This document shows positions 35,526 to 43,662 of a stretch of 64,000 nt of DNA, one piece after another; position 1 is the stretch's first letter; every line of letters starts with the position of its first letter. The notes under the pieces were generated by a model that saw only the letters and a list, made by a program, of their open reading frames with translations, was not told the DNA's origin and ran no database searches. The DNA comes from Pseudomonas sp. UMAB-08 (GTDB taxonomy: Bacteria > Pseudomonadota > Gammaproteobacteria > Pseudomonadales > Pseudomonadaceae), in assembly GCF_900095225.1 (NCBI RefSeq), contig NZ_LT607415.1, forward strand, positions 62,001-126,000. Direction: 5' to 3'. The position numbers and the translations under genes are program-made.

Positions 35526-37751
35526 ATGAGCTTCGGCGCCGATGAAGAAATCCTTCAGGATTTTCTGGTAGAGGCCGGCGAGATTCTCGAGCTATTGTCC
35601 GAGCAGCTGGTCGAGCTGGAAAGCCGACCAGATGATGCGGAATTGCTCAATGCAATTTTTCGCGGTTTTCACACTGTAAAAGGGGGCGCCGGCTTCCTCC
35701 AGCTCCATGAGCTGGTGGAGTGCTGCCACATCGCCGAGAACGTCTTCGACATCCTGCGCAAGGGTGAGCGGCGGGTCGACTCGGAATTGATGGACGTGGT
35801 CCTTGAAGCATTGGATGCGGTCAATGGCATGTTCACTGAAGTGCGTGAGCGCACTACGGTGACCCCGGCCACGCCCGAATTGCTGGCTGCATTAGCACGA
35901 CTGGCAGCGCCAGCATCTGCCGATGAGATCGCTGCGACAGCGCCCGTCAGCGTCGAAGAGCCACCTGCTGAGGCTGCAGGCGACATCACCGATAACGAAT
36001 TCGAACAACTGCTCGATTCGCTCAACGCCGTCAAGGCGCAAGCGGCCGCGTCAGCCGCTGCGCCCGCGGCGGTTGCGATGCCTGCTATTGACCCCAATGC
36101 CAGCGACGAGATCAGTGATGCTGAATTCGAATCGCTGCTTGATCAGTTGCACGGGAAAGGCCAGTTCGCCGCCGATGCCGCGCCTGTTCAGGCTGCGCCT
36201 GTGGCAACCGCGGCAGCGAGCAATGAGATCACCGACGACGAATTCGAAGCACTGCTCGATCAGTTGCACGGAAAAGGTTCGTTCGTAGCCGATGCACTGG
36301 AGCCTGCGGTACTGGCTCCAGTGGCCGTCGCCAAGGCGCCTGCAAGTGCTCCGGGCGGCGATCAAATCTCCGATCACGAATTCGAAGCGTTGCTTGATGA
36401 GCTGCATGGCAAAGGCAAGTTTGAGCCTGATGCCGTTGTGGCAGCGGTTGCTCCAGCACCAGTCGTGGCTAAAGCCGCCGTGGTGAAGGCGTCTGCGCCT
36501 GCGCCGGCCAAGGCTATTGCTGCAGCCCCAGCCCCGGCCAAAGCGCCGGTGCCGGTGCCGGAGAAGCACGCGGCGTCTGAAGCCGAAACCACGGTGCGGG
36601 TCGACACCGCACGCCTCGACGAAATCATGAACATGGTCGGCGAGTTGGTGTTGGTGCGTAACCGCTTGGTTCGCCTGGGCCTCAACAGTGGCGACGAAGC
36701 CATGTCCAAGGCAGTGTCGAACCTTGACGTGGTCACGGCTGATCTGCAGACCGCGGTGATGAAAACCCGCATGCAGCCGATCAAGAAGGTCTTCGGGCGC
36801 TTCCCGCGTCTGGTCCGCGACCTTGCACGTCAGCTGAAGAAAGAGATCAATCTGGAACTGGTCGGCGAAGAAACCGACCTGGATAAAAACCTGGTCGAGG
36901 CGCTGGCCGATCCGCTGGTCCACTTGGTACGCAACGCCGTCGACCACGGCATCGAAACCCCGGAAGAGCGTGACGCGGCGGGCAAGCCTCGGTGTGGTCG
37001 TGTGATTCTGGCGGCCGAACAGGAAGGCGACCACATCCTGCTGTCGATCTCCGATGACGGCAAGGGCATGGACGCCAACGTGTTACGTGCCATCGCCGTG
37101 AAGCGTGGGGTGATGGACAAGGACGCTGCGGATCGCTTGAGCGAAACCGATTGCTACAACCTGATCTTCGCGCCGGGCTTCTCGACCAAGACCGAGATTT
37201 CTGACGTGTCCGGACGCGGCGTGGGCATGGACGTGGTGAAAACCAAGATCGCCCAACTCAATGGCTCGATCAACATCTACTCGACCAAGGGCCAGGGTTC
37301 GAAGATCGTCATCAAGGTGCCGTTGACCCTGGCAATCATGCCGACCCTGATGGTGATGCTGGGCAATCAGGCTTTTGCCTTCCCGCTGGTCAACGTAAAT
37401 GAGATTTTCCACCTCGACCTGTCGCGGACCAACGTCGTCGACGGCCAGGAAGTGGTCATCGTGCGCGACAAGGCTTTGCCACTGTTCTATCTCAAGCGTT
37501 GGCTGGTCGCCAAGGCCGCTCACGAAGAGCAGCGCGAAGGTCATGTTGTGATCCTGTCGGTCGGCACGCAGCGTATCGGTTTTGTCGTCGATCAGTTGGT
37601 GGGCCAGGAAGAAGTCGTCATCAAGCCGCTGGGCAAAATGCTTCAGGGAACACCGGGTATGTCGGGCGCCACCATTACCGGTGACGGTCGAATTGCCTTG
37701 ATTCTCGATGTACCAAGCATGCTCAAGCGTTACGCTGCACGGCGTATTTGA
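35526..37751 (+). CDS. cheA: Chemotaxis histidine kinase CheA
   Basis: A 741-residue kinase of the polar array. P1 Hpt domain has phospho-His49 in FRGFHTVKGGAGF. Then comes a 220-residue Ala/Pro-rich linker holding four copies of a short motif, ITDNEFEQLLD (from 153), ISDAEFESLLDQLHGKG (195), ITDDEFEALLDQLHGKG (234) and ISDHEFEALLDELHGKG (280). No classic P2 domain is seen. The P3 dimer domain starts near 360 (TVRVDTARLDEIMNMVGELV), the ATP-binding domain holds HLVRNAVDHGIE and SDDGKGMD, and the CheW-like P5 domain ends the protein. Confidence 0.96.
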   Translation: MSFGADEEILQDFLVEAGEILELLSEQLVELESRPDDAELLNAIFRGFHTVKGGAGFLQLHELVECCHIAENVFDILRKGERRVDSELMDVVLEALDAVNGMFTEVRERTTVTPATPELLAALARLAAPASADEIAATAPVSVEEPPAEAAGDITDNEFEQLLDSLNAVKAQAAASAAAPAAVAMPAIDPNASDEISDAEFESLLDQLHGKGQFAADAAPVQAAPVATAAASNEITDDEFEALLDQLHGKGSFVADALEPAVLAPVAVAKAPASAPGGDQISDHEFEALLDELHGKGKFEPDAVVAAVAPAPVVAKAAVVKASAPAPAKAIAAAPAPAKAPVPVPEKHAASEAETTVRVDTARLDEIMNMVGELVLVRNRLVRLGLNSGDEAMSKAVSNLDVVTADLQTAVMKTRMQPIKKVFGRFPRLVRDLARQLKKEINLELVGEETDLDKNLVEALADPLVHLVRNAVDHGIETPEERDAAGKPRCGRVILAAEQEGDHILLSISDDGKGMDANVLRAIAVKRGVMDKDAADRLSETDCYNLIFAPGFSTKTEISDVSGRGVGMDVVKTKIAQLNGSINIYSTKGQGSKIVIKVPLTLAIMPTLMVMLGNQAFAFPLVNVNEIFHLDLSRTNVVDGQEVVIVRDKALPLFYLKRWLVAKAAHEEQREGHVVILSVGTQRIGFVVDQLVGQEEVVIKPLGKMLQGTPGMSGATITGDGRIALILDVPSMLKRYAARRI

Positions 37752-37758
37752 TTCTGGG

Positions 37759-37786
37759 GCTGCGGGCCGCTTTTGGTGCCCGCAGC
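37759..37786 (+). other. Intercistronic hairpin between cheA and cheB
   Basis: GCTGCGGGC (37759-37767) pairs perfectly with GCCCGCAGC (37778-37786) around a ten-base loop. It starts eight bases after the cheA stop and ends 16 bases before the cheB start. No T run follows, so processing or partial attenuation between cheA and cheB is more likely than termination. Confidence 0.55.
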
Positions 37787-37802
37787 ACCTAATGGAGTGT
37801 TT

Positions 37803-38963
37803 ATGGCAGTCAAGGTCCTGGTGGTGGATGATTCAGGTTTCTTCCGCCGCCGCGTCTCGGAAATTCTTTCTGCGGACCCGAATATCCAGATAGTCGGCAC
37901 GGCGACTAACGGCAAAGAAGCCATCGAGCAAGCGCTCGCGCTGAAGCCCGATGTGATTACCATGGATTACGAGATGCCGATGATGGATGGCATCACGGCA
38001 GTGCGTCACATCATGCAGCGCATTCCGACACCGGTCTTGATGTTCTCCTCGCTGACCCATGAAGGTGCCCGGGTTACGCTGGATGCGCTGGATGCGGGGG
38101 CGGTCGATTTCCTGCCCAAAAACTTCGAAGACATCTCGCGCAACCCCGAAAAGGTCAAACAGCTGCTGTGCGAGAAAATCCACACTATTTCCCGCAGCAA
38201 CCGTCGTTTCACGGGATACAGCACTCCGACGCCGCAGGCGGCTGCGCCATCGGGCGCCAGTTCCGCGCTGTCCACGGCCAGCAGCACCTTGAGTGGCGGG
38301 TCGACGACTTCTCGTGCTGTACCCGTGCGTTCGGCGGCTTCGCCGACAAGCGCTTCCTCGACGTACGTGCCAGCGCATGCTTCGCCTGCTCCAAAGCGCA
38401 AGGCGTACAAGCTGGTGGCAATCGGTACATCAACGGGTGGCCCTGTGGCATTGCAGCGCGTGTTAACGCAACTGCCCGCCAGCTTCCCTGCACCTATCGT
38501 TCTGATCCAGCACATGCCGGCAGCGTTCACCAAGGCATTCGCCGAGCGCCTGGACAAGCTGTGCCAGATCAGTGTCAAAGAAGCCGAAGACGGTGATATT
38601 TTGCGTCCGGGCCTGGCATTGCTGGCCCCTGGCGGCAAACAAATGATGATCGATGGTCGTGGCGCGGTGAAGATCCTGCCCGGCGACGAGCGCTTGAATT
38701 ACAAACCCTGTGTGGATATTACCTTCGGTTCTGCAGCCAAATCCTACGGCGACAAGGTGTTGGCGGTGGTACTGACTGGCATGGGGGCCGATGGTCGCGA
38801 AGGTGCTCGCCTGCTCAAGCAGGGTGGCAGCCATATCTGGGCGCAGGATGAGGCAAGCTGTGTGATTTATGGCATGCCCATGGCGATCGTCAAAGCTGAC
38901 CTGGCGGATGCGGTGTACAGCCTGGACGAGATTGGCAAGCATTTGGTCGAGGCTTGTCTCTGA
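37803..38963 (+). CDS. cheB: Chemotaxis methylesterase/deamidase CheB
   Basis: A 386-residue response regulator enzyme that demethylates receptors. Receiver domain with phospho-acceptor Asp55 ([13 protein letters not shown]), a Ser/Ala/Thr-rich linker (about 140-195), then the methylesterase domain with catalytic Ser near 210 ([11 protein letters not shown]), His in [17 protein letters not shown] and Asp in [11 protein letters not shown]. Start at 37803 after GGAG; an in-frame upstream start would add ten unconserved residues. It overlaps motC by one base. Confidence 0.96.
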   Translation: MAVKVLVVDDSGFFRRRVSEILSADPNIQIVGTATNGKEAIEQALALKPDVITMDYEMPMMDGITAVRHIMQRIPTPVLMFSSLTHEGARVTLDALDAGAVDFLPKNFEDISRNPEKVKQLLCEKIHTISRSNRRFTGYSTPTPQAAAPSGASSALSTASSTLSGGSTTSRAVPVRSAASPTSASSTYVPAHASPAPKRKAYKLVAIGTSTGGPVALQRVLTQLPASFPAPIVLIQHMPAAFTKAFAERLDKLCQISVKEAEDGDILRPGLALLAPGGKQMMIDGRGAVKILPGDERLNYKPCVDITFGSAAKSYGDKVLAVVLTGMGADGREGARLLKQGGSHIWAQDEASCVIYGMPMAIVKADLADAVYSLDEIGKHLVEACL

Positions 38964-39703
38964 TGGATGTGCTGAGCCTGATTGGGATCATCCTGGCGTT
39001 TGTCGCCATCATCGGCGGCAATTACCTGGAAGGCGGACACCTGAGCGCATTGCTCAATGGTCCGGCGGCCTTGATCGTGCTGGGCGGTACTCTGGCGGCG
39101 TCGCTGCTGCAGTCGCCCATGAGCTCATTTATGCGCGCCCTGCAGATTGTTGGCTGGATTCTGTTTCCGCCACGCATCGACTTGCCGGGCGGTATCGACC
39201 GTGTCGTCAACTGGAGCCTGACTGCGCGCAAGGAAGGGTTGCTCGGGCTTGAAGCCATCGCCGACGGGGAGCCCGATACCTATTCGCGCAAAGGCTTGCA
39301 GCTGCTGGTCGATGGTGCTGAGCCCGAAGCGATTCGGAGCATTCTGGAAGTGGACTTCATGACCCAGGAAGCACGCGATATTCAAGCGGCCAAGGTTTTT
39401 GAAAGCATGGGTGGCTACGCTCCGACCATCGGCATCATCGGTGCGGTCATGGGCTTGATCCATGTGATGGGCAACCTTGCCGACCCGAGTCAGTTGGGCA
39501 GCGGGATTGCCGTGGCATTCGTCGCGACCATTTACGGGGTGGCTTCAGCCAACCTGATTTTGCTGCCGATCGCGAGCAAGCTCAAAGCGATTGCCCTGCG
39601 TCAGTCGCGTTATCGCGAGATGTTGCTCGAAGGCATTTTATCCATCGCCGAGGGCGAGAACCCGCGCTCGATCGAATTGAAGCTGCAAGGGTTCATGGAG
39701 TGA
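38963..39703 (+). CDS. motC: Flagellar stator protein MotC (MotA family)
   Basis: A 246-residue MotA-type proton channel subunit, one of the two stator sets of Pseudomonas (MotCD), important for swarming. Four membrane helices: about 4-22, 32-50, 148-170 and 182-205. The torque loop carries LTARKEGLLGLEAIAD, with the conserved charged residues. Start at ATG 38963 (MDVLSLIG), inside the cheB stop codon; a TTG three codons earlier is possible but not needed. Followed by motD. Confidence 0.96.
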   Translation: MDVLSLIGIILAFVAIIGGNYLEGGHLSALLNGPAALIVLGGTLAASLLQSPMSSFMRALQIVGWILFPPRIDLPGGIDRVVNWSLTARKEGLLGLEAIADGEPDTYSRKGLQLLVDGAEPEAIRSILEVDFMTQEARDIQAAKVFESMGGYAPTIGIIGAVMGLIHVMGNLADPSQLGSGIAVAFVATIYGVASANLILLPIASKLKAIALRQSRYREMLLEGILSIAEGENPRSIELKLQGFME

Positions 39704-39713
39704 TGCAATAGCC

Positions 39714-40601
39714 ATGGCCCGCCGTCGCCGCCCCGAAGAGCATGAAAACCACGAACGTTGGCTGGTGTCTTACGCAGACTTCATCACCTTGCTGTTTGCT
39801 TTTTTTGTGGTGATGTATTCGATTTCATCGCTCAACGAGGGCAAGTACAAGGTGCTGTCGCAGGCCTTGAATGGTGTCTTCAGCGATGCCGAGCGCAGTC
39901 TCAAACCGATTCCTATCGGTAACGAGCGGCCACTGTCGATCAGGCCGTCAGAGCCGGTTATCAAGGACAGCGAAGAGGTCGATGCGGGCTTGTCGTCAAG
40001 CTCGGTTGACCCGCTGCAGGCGATTTCGGACGACGTGCGCAATGGCTTTGGCGATTTGATCAAGTCCAATCAGTTGACGGTCCGCGGCAATGAGCTGTGG
40101 ATTGAGATCGAGCTCAACTCCAGTCTGTTGTTCGGTAGCGGCGATGCCATGCCCAGCGACATGGCGTTCAATATCATCGAGAAGGTCGCGAAGATTTTGC
40201 ATCCCTTCGATAACCCGGTGCACGTTGAAGGCTTCACCGATGACCAGCCGATCCGCACGGCGCAGTACCCGACCAACTGGGAGTTGTCCTCGGCGCGGGC
40301 GGCAAGCATCGTGCGCATGCTGGCGATGGATGGGGTTAACCCGGCACGCATGGCATCGGTGGGTTACGGCGAGTTTCAGCCGGTGGCTTCAAATACAACG
40401 GCCGAAGGGCGTGCCCATAACCGGCGCGTGGTGCTGGTGATTTCACGCAATCTGGAGGTACGCCGCAGCCTTACAGGCTCCGGCACTGCCAATGCAAAAC
40501 CGGATGCCGCGTTGAGGCGTGCTGGCACACAAACTGCACCGACCCATCGTACGCAGCCGGTAAGTGGGAACGCCGTCAATTCCCCGTCACCCGCCTTATA
40601 G
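39714..40601 (+). CDS. motD: Flagellar stator protein MotD (MotB family)
   Basis: A 295-residue MotB-type stator subunit. Short basic N-terminus, one membrane helix with the proton-carrying Asp in WLVSYADFITLLFAFFVVMY, a plug/linker region, and an OmpA-like peptidoglycan-binding domain (about 135-250) with VEGFTDDQPI and SSARAASIVRML. A Pro/Thr/Asn-rich tail follows. Pairs with the adjacent motC. Confidence 0.96.
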   Translation: MARRRRPEEHENHERWLVSYADFITLLFAFFVVMYSISSLNEGKYKVLSQALNGVFSDAERSLKPIPIGNERPLSIRPSEPVIKDSEEVDAGLSSSSVDPLQAISDDVRNGFGDLIKSNQLTVRGNELWIEIELNSSLLFGSGDAMPSDMAFNIIEKVAKILHPFDNPVHVEGFTDDQPIRTAQYPTNWELSSARAASIVRMLAMDGVNPARMASVGYGEFQPVASNTTAEGRAHNRRVVLVISRNLEVRRSLTGSGTANAKPDAALRRAGTQTAPTHRTQPVSGNAVNSPSPAL

Positions 40602-40645
40602 TCAATTCTCGGTATGGCAAACGTCATGTCGGGAGGAAAAGCACA

Positions 40646-41434
40646 ATGAGAGTCTGGGCAGTAGCCAATCAAAAAGGTGGCGTCGGTAAGACCACCTCTT
40701 CCATCGCTTTAGCCGGCTTGCTGGCAGAGGCGGGCAAGCGCGTGGTCGTTGTCGATCTCGACCCTCATGGTTCCATGACCAGTTACTTCGGGCATAACCC
40801 CGACACGCTGGAACACAGCGCTTACGACCTGTTTCTGCACAAAGGGGTCGTGCCTGATGGTCTGCCGGGTCAGTTGCTCTTGCCTACCAGCGATGAGCGC
40901 ATTTCCCTGCTGCCATCAAGTACAGCGCTGGCGGTGCTGGAGCGTCAGTCGCCGGGGCAAAGTGGCCTGGGGCTGGTGATTGCCAAAAGCCTGGCCCAGC
41001 TGTGGCAGGATTTTGATTACGCCATCATCGACAGCCCGCCATTACTTGGCGTGTTGATGGTCAATGCTTTGGCGGCCAGTCAGCAGTTGGTCATTCCAGT
41101 GCAAACCGAATTCCTTGCGGTCAAGGGCCTTGAACGCATGGTCAGCACGCTGGCGATGATCAATCGTTCGCGCAAACAGGCACTGCCTTACACCATCGTT
41201 CCGACCTTGTTCGACCGCCGCACGCAGGCGTCCATGAGCACCTTGAGGGTGCTGCGCGACAACTACCCGGAAAACATCTGGAAGGCGTATGTGCCAGTGG
41301 ACACGCGTCTGCGCGACGCCAGCCGGGCCGGGTTGACGCCTTCGCAGTTCGACAACAAAAGTCGTGGCGTGGTGGCCTATCGGGCGCTGCTCAAAGACCT
41401 GCTTTCCCAGCAACTTGTTGCTCAGGTCGCTTGA
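40646..41434 (+). CDS. parC: ParA-family ATPase, chemotaxis array positioning (ParC-like)
   Basis: A 262-residue ParA ATPase with Walker A KGGVGKTT (10-17), VVDLDPHGSM and YAIIDSPPLLGVL. It lies between motD and a CheW-domain protein, with no chromosome-partition genes nearby. In Vibrio and other polar-array bacteria ParC places chemotaxis arrays at the pole with ParP, and the gene order here is the same. The specific role is by homology and context. Confidence 0.88.
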   Translation: MRVWAVANQKGGVGKTTSSIALAGLLAEAGKRVVVVDLDPHGSMTSYFGHNPDTLEHSAYDLFLHKGVVPDGLPGQLLLPTSDERISLLPSSTALAVLERQSPGQSGLGLVIAKSLAQLWQDFDYAIIDSPPLLGVLMVNALAASQQLVIPVQTEFLAVKGLERMVSTLAMINRSRKQALPYTIVPTLFDRRTQASMSTLRVLRDNYPENIWKAYVPVDTRLRDASRAGLTPSQFDNKSRGVVAYRALLKDLLSQQLVAQVA

Positions 41435-41527
41435 GGTGTTTGTGCATGACTCTCGGACACATTCAAGTCGGGCGCCAGCGCAGCCGATAACAAGAAACAG
41501 TGAAGGTTATTTCTACGGAACTCGTTT

Positions 41528-42358
41528 ATGGGCACCCTTATGAGCCGCCCTGTCGATATAGCAACACGGCCACAATTGGCGCTGCAGTCTTATCTGGATG
41601 CCCTGCTGCAGGAAGCGACTGAAGAGCTGACGCTCAGCTCCAGTCTTGACGAATTCCAGGCGGCGGTCCTTGAAGAGCAGGCTCGCGATGCTGTGGTTCG
41701 CGTGGCGCTCGATTCGCCAGTGGTTGCGGTTGTCGCACCTGTGCCGGTTGCCGTTATCGCCGACGTTGCACCGTTGGAACCTGTTTTAAAATCGGTTGAG
41801 ACCCCGGCTGTGGCCTTGGTTGAACCTGTGGTGGAGGTGCATCTTGCGGCCGGTCATCGCACGCCGCCGCCATCGTCTGCTGACGGTAGGCCGGCATGGG
41901 CTGCCGAACCGTTCGAATGCCTGTTATTCGATGTCGCCGGGCTGACCCTGGCCGTTCCGTTGGTGTGTCTGGGCTCGATTTATTCACTGGCAGGGCAGGA
42001 GTTGACGCCGCTGTTCGGTCAGCCGAACTGGTTTCTTGGCATTCTGCCCAGTCAGAGCGGCAACCTGAAGGTGCTCGATACCGCACGTTGGGTCATGCCG
42101 GACCGTTATCGCGACGATTTACGTCAGGGCCTGCAATACGTTATCTCGGTTCAAGGCTATGAGTGGGGGCTGGCGGTGCATCAGGTCAGCCGCTCGTTGC
42201 GCCTGGACCCGAACGAAATCAAATGGCGCACCCACCGCGGCCAGCGTCCCTGGCTGGCGGGCACAGTGATCGAACATATGTGCGCGCTGTTGGATGTTTC
42301 CGAATTGGCCGAGCTGATAGCCAGTGGCGCGGTCAAGCAAATGCACACCATCAAATAA
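41528..42358 (+). CDS. parP: CheW-domain array protein (ParP-like)
   Basis: A 276-residue protein with a variable N-terminal half (Ala/Val/Pro-rich linker, about 60-115) and a C-terminal CheW-like/array-integrating domain (about 130-265: PFECLLFDVAGLTLAVPLVC, then GNLKVLDTARWVMP). In Vibrio, ParP binds both ParC and CheA to hold arrays at the pole. ATG 41528 has GGAA seven bases upstream; ATG 41540 (MSRPVDI) is an alternative. Its first conserved part is RPQLALQSYLDALLQEATEE. Confidence 0.85.
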   Translation: MGTLMSRPVDIATRPQLALQSYLDALLQEATEELTLSSSLDEFQAAVLEEQARDAVVRVALDSPVVAVVAPVPVAVIADVAPLEPVLKSVETPAVALVEPVVEVHLAAGHRTPPPSSADGRPAWAAEPFECLLFDVAGLTLAVPLVCLGSIYSLAGQELTPLFGQPNWFLGILPSQSGNLKVLDTARWVMPDRYRDDLRQGLQYVISVQGYEWGLAVHQVSRSLRLDPNEIKWRTHRGQRPWLAGTVIEHMCALLDVSELAELIASGAVKQMHTIK

Positions 42359-42366
42359 TCACAGGG

Positions 42367-42381
42367 CGGTGCAAAGCACCG
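42367..42381 (+). other. Short hairpin before cheW
   Basis: CGGTGC-AAA-GCACCG, a perfect six-pair stem in the 54-base gap between the parP-like gene and cheW. No T run follows. Possible mRNA processing or stability element. Confidence 0.4.
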
Positions 42382-42412
42382 TCTGCACAGCACACACTTG
42401 AGGGGTTAGGGT

Positions 42413-42892
42413 ATGAATAGGTCGTCAGCACAGGGTTCCGAAGATCCTATCCTGCAGTGGGTTACCTTCCGTCTGGACAACGAGTCTTACGGCATCAACG
42501 TGATGCAGGTTCAGGAAGTGCTGCGCTATACCGAAATCGCTCCTGTGCCAGGCGCACCAAGCTATGTGCTGGGGATCATCAACCTGCGCGGCAACGTGGT
42601 GACCGTGATCGATACTCGTCAGCGCTTCGGCCTGGACCCGGTAGAAGTCAGTGACAACACCCGCGTCGTGATCATCGAAGCCGACAAGCAAGTGGTCGGG
42701 ATTCTGGTTGATAGCGTGGCCGAAGTGGTTTACCTGCGTCAGTCCGAAGTCGAAACTGCGCCGAACGTAGGTAATGATGAGTCCGCCAAGTTTATTCAGG
42801 GCGTGTGCAACAAAAACGGTGAATTGCTGATCCTCGTCGAGCTGGACAAGATGATGTCCGAAGAAGAGTGGTCCGATCTGGAGAACATCTGA
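42413..42892 (+). CDS. cheW: Chemotaxis coupling protein CheW
   Basis: A 159-residue adaptor joining CheA to receptors. The full CheW fold is present: PILQWVTFRLDNESYGINVM, QEVLRYTEIAPVPGAPSYVL, GIINLRGNVVTVIDTRQRFG and the VVGILVDSVAEVVYL segment. Length typical. Its stop lies next to the start of the DUF2802 gene. Confidence 0.96.
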   Translation: MNRSSAQGSEDPILQWVTFRLDNESYGINVMQVQEVLRYTEIAPVPGAPSYVLGIINLRGNVVTVIDTRQRFGLDPVEVSDNTRVVIIEADKQVVGILVDSVAEVVYLRQSEVETAPNVGNDESAKFIQGVCNKNGELLILVELDKMMSEEEWSDLENI

Positions 42893-43321
42893 TTGATTTT
42901 AGAGGTTGCTGTCATTTTTCTGGGCCTTCTCTGGGCGTTGTCGCTGGTGCTGTTCCTTGCGTACAGCAAGCGCCAGCGGTTGTTGGTTGCGCAGCAGGTC
43001 GAGGATGACGTGTTGCGCGATCAACGGCTCAAAGAGCTGGCCAGGCGCCTGGATGACTACCAGAGCGGCACCATTCGCATGGGTGAAGACCTGCACGAAC
43101 TGCGCGCGGTGGTTGGGCCCTTGCCTGACAAATTGATCCAGCTCGAACAGCGCGACCCTTCCAGCCTGTCGTTTGCCCAGGCAGCACGACTGGTCGGCAT
43201 GGGCGCGAGTGCCGATGAACTGACCCAGTCGTGTGGCCTGACTCAGGCGGAAGCTCGGCTCATGAGCAAAATGCACCAGTCGCCAGGGCGCAGGTTGGGC
43301 ATGGAAGAGTCCGATAACTAA
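42893..43321 (+). CDS. DUF2802 membrane-anchored protein
   Basis: A 142-residue protein with a single N-terminal membrane helix (about 2-22, EVAVIFLGLLWALSLVLFLA) and a cytosolic coiled coil (about 35-75), then a short domain with AARLVGMGASADELTQSCGL and TQAEARLMSKMH. Such DUF2802 proteins commonly end Pseudomonas chemotaxis operons; their role is unknown. The start appears to be TTG directly after the cheW stop, with GGAG nine bases upstream. Confidence 0.8.
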   Translation: MILEVAVIFLGLLWALSLVLFLAYSKRQRLLVAQQVEDDVLRDQRLKELARRLDDYQSGTIRMGEDLHELRAVVGPLPDKLIQLEQRDPSSLSFAQAARLVGMGASADELTQSCGLTQAEARLMSKMHQSPGRRLGMEESDN

Positions 43322-43338
43322 ACCGTGCTGCGTCGTTT

Positions 43339-43662
43339 TCAGGCAGTCGGCGTTATATCTCTTTCCACGGGCGGTGCATCTGGATCCTGCCCTTCGGGAA
43401 ATTTGCCTTTGAGGTGCCAGGCGAACGCAATGATTTCGGCGATGGTGCGGTACAGGGCCTCGGGAATGCTGTCGCCCAGCTCCATGCGAGCCAGTAATTT
43501 GACGAGCTCGGCATTCTCATAGATAGGCACGTCATATTCCCGGGCGATGGCCAGGATCGCCTCGGCCAGTTGGTCATTGCCTTTGGCGGTAAGCGTCGGG
43601 GCGTGTTGTCCGTCGTAGCTGAGGGCGATTGCCTGGCGCGGAGTGTGTTCGGGAGGGGTCAT
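43339..43662 (-). CDS. Free-standing FlhB C-terminal-like protein (FhlB/EscU family)
   Basis: A 107-residue protein aligned only with the cytosolic, post-cleavage part of FlhB: PRQAIALSYDGQHAPTLTAK corresponds to the FlhB stretch that begins at the Pro of NPTH. It has no membrane helices and no NPTH. B. subtilis YlqH is a known protein of this sort and can stand in for the FlhB C-terminal fragment. The start at 43662 overlaps the stop of the upstream FliK-like gene by one base (TGATG), so the two are coupled. It converges on the chemotaxis operon. Confidence 0.85.
   Translation of the reverse strand: MTPPEHTPRQAIALSYDGQHAPTLTAKGNDQLAEAILAIAREYDVPIYENAELVKLLARMELGDSIPEALYRTIAEIIAFAWHLKGKFPEGQDPDAPPVERDITPTA

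Noticed and set aside
35980..36420. Repeated 40-residue units in cheA as a possible DNA-level tandem repeat or CRISPR-like array
   Set aside because: The repetition is at protein level in one long reading frame with diverged bases, so it is an internal protein repeat rather than a DNA array.
36051..37034. Minus-strand open frame of 327 codons opposite cheA
   Set aside because: Shadow frame; its repeats are only the mirror of the CheA linker repeats.
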